Shown: positions 6,544 through 6,654 of the stretch, piece after piece
Layout of the letters: the number at the start of each line of letters is the position of its first letter
How positions within the stretch are numbered: position 1 is the first letter of the stretch
Assembly: GCA_002325785.1 (NCBI GenBank)
Contig: DCSU01000025.1
Span: forward strand, 1,007-7,660
Direction: 5' to 3'
DNA length: 6,654 bases
Source: Bacteroidales bacterium UBA1458
Lineage (GTDB): Bacteria; Bacteroidota; Bacteroidia; Bacteroidales; VadinHA17
Program-made: the position numbers and the translations under genes
Notes under the pieces: model-generated
Databases searched by the model: none
Told to the model about the DNA's origin: nothing
Seen by the model: the letters and a program-made list of their open reading frames with translations, nothing else

Positions 6544-6654
6544 TCAGGTTTTGTTGTTCAGTACATCGCTCATCAGGAAATCGCGATGCGATTTTACCAT
6601 GTTGACAGTGTAAAGGAGAAGGTTCTTTGTTTCGCTGAGCAGGTTCAGATACAT
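6544..6654 (-). CDS. C-terminal end of an unidentified convergent gene, possibly a PhoU-like helical tail
   Basis: On the minus strand, one frame is open from the window edge to a TGA (complement of 6544-6546), giving 36 residues: MYLNLLSETKNLLLYTVNMV, then KSHRDFLMSDVLNNKT. The composition (amphipathic helix with heptad-like leucines, then a short polar tail) looks like real protein, and the convergent placement 51 bp after glpF is reasonable. It resembles the last helix of the PhoU-like domain that ends some phosphate transporters in Bacteroidota, but this is a weak impression from a short segment. The first codon in the window happens to be ATG; it need not be the start, since the frame stays open to the edge. 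It could also be chance coding. Confidence 0.45.
   Translation of the reverse strand: MYLNLLSETKNLLLYTVNMVKSHRDFLMSDVLNNKT
6578..6594. repeat. Perfect 7-bp inverted repeat with 3-base loop
   Basis: AAATCGC-GAT-GCGATTT forms a compact hairpin on either strand, with one further G-T wobble pair possible on the plus strand. It lies 85 bases after the glpF stop and within the apparent minus-strand gene end. The plus strand continues with only one more T before ACC, so it is a poor intrinsic terminator, though it could stall or protect the 3' end of the glp transcript. Confidence 0.35.

Noticed and set aside
6537..6561. CTGAAC...GTTCAG stem as a terminator for glpF
   Set aside because: The stem is only 6 bp with a 13-base loop and no following T run, so it does not support an intrinsic terminator.
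6420..6605. Plus-strand frame of 61 codons overlapping the end of glpF
   Set aside because: It starts inside the last helix of GlpF in another frame and has no ribosome binding site or recognisable content.

Overview
The window looks like part of a Bacteroidota chromosome, probably Bacteroidales or a relative. This is an inference from three things: the protein families present (a GHL10 protein with a DUF1343/NamZ-type tail, and a lipoprotein amidase with SH3-like and AMIN-like modules), the near absence of Shine-Dalgarno sequences before the starts, and the tight same-strand packing. No mobile element, CRISPR array, rRNA or tRNA is visible.

Layout. Positions 1-2112 (+) hold the 3' part of a gene whose start lies outside the window. 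It encodes a GHL10 glycosidase-like domain, a fibronectin-III-like linker and a C-terminal DUF1343 (NamZ, exo-beta-N-acetylmuramidase type) domain. Its stop overlaps the start of the next gene by 4 bases (ATGA). That gene, 2109-4205 (+), encodes a lipoprotein of 698 residues ending in a zinc-dependent N-acetylmuramoyl-L-alanine amidase domain with all its key residues. After a 46-bp gap come glycerol kinase (4252-5745, +) and an aquaglyceroporin (5782-6492, +), 36 bp apart. The last 111 bases (6544-6654) appear to be the 3' end of a convergent gene on the minus strand.

How the genes work together. The first two genes form a coherent peptidoglycan-processing pair. The amidase would strip stem peptides from glycan strands. 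GHL10 proteins such as E. coli DigH act on such peptide-free (denuded) glycan, and NamZ-type enzymes remove terminal MurNAc from peptide-free chains. Three successive activities are thus packed into two translationally coupled genes, with the two glycan-acting domains on one polypeptide. This is the most interesting feature of the window. The other two genes form an ordinary glycerol uptake and phosphorylation unit (GlpF brings glycerol in, GlpK makes glycerol-3-phosphate). The functional link between the two pairs is probably only proximity, although no terminator is visible between them.
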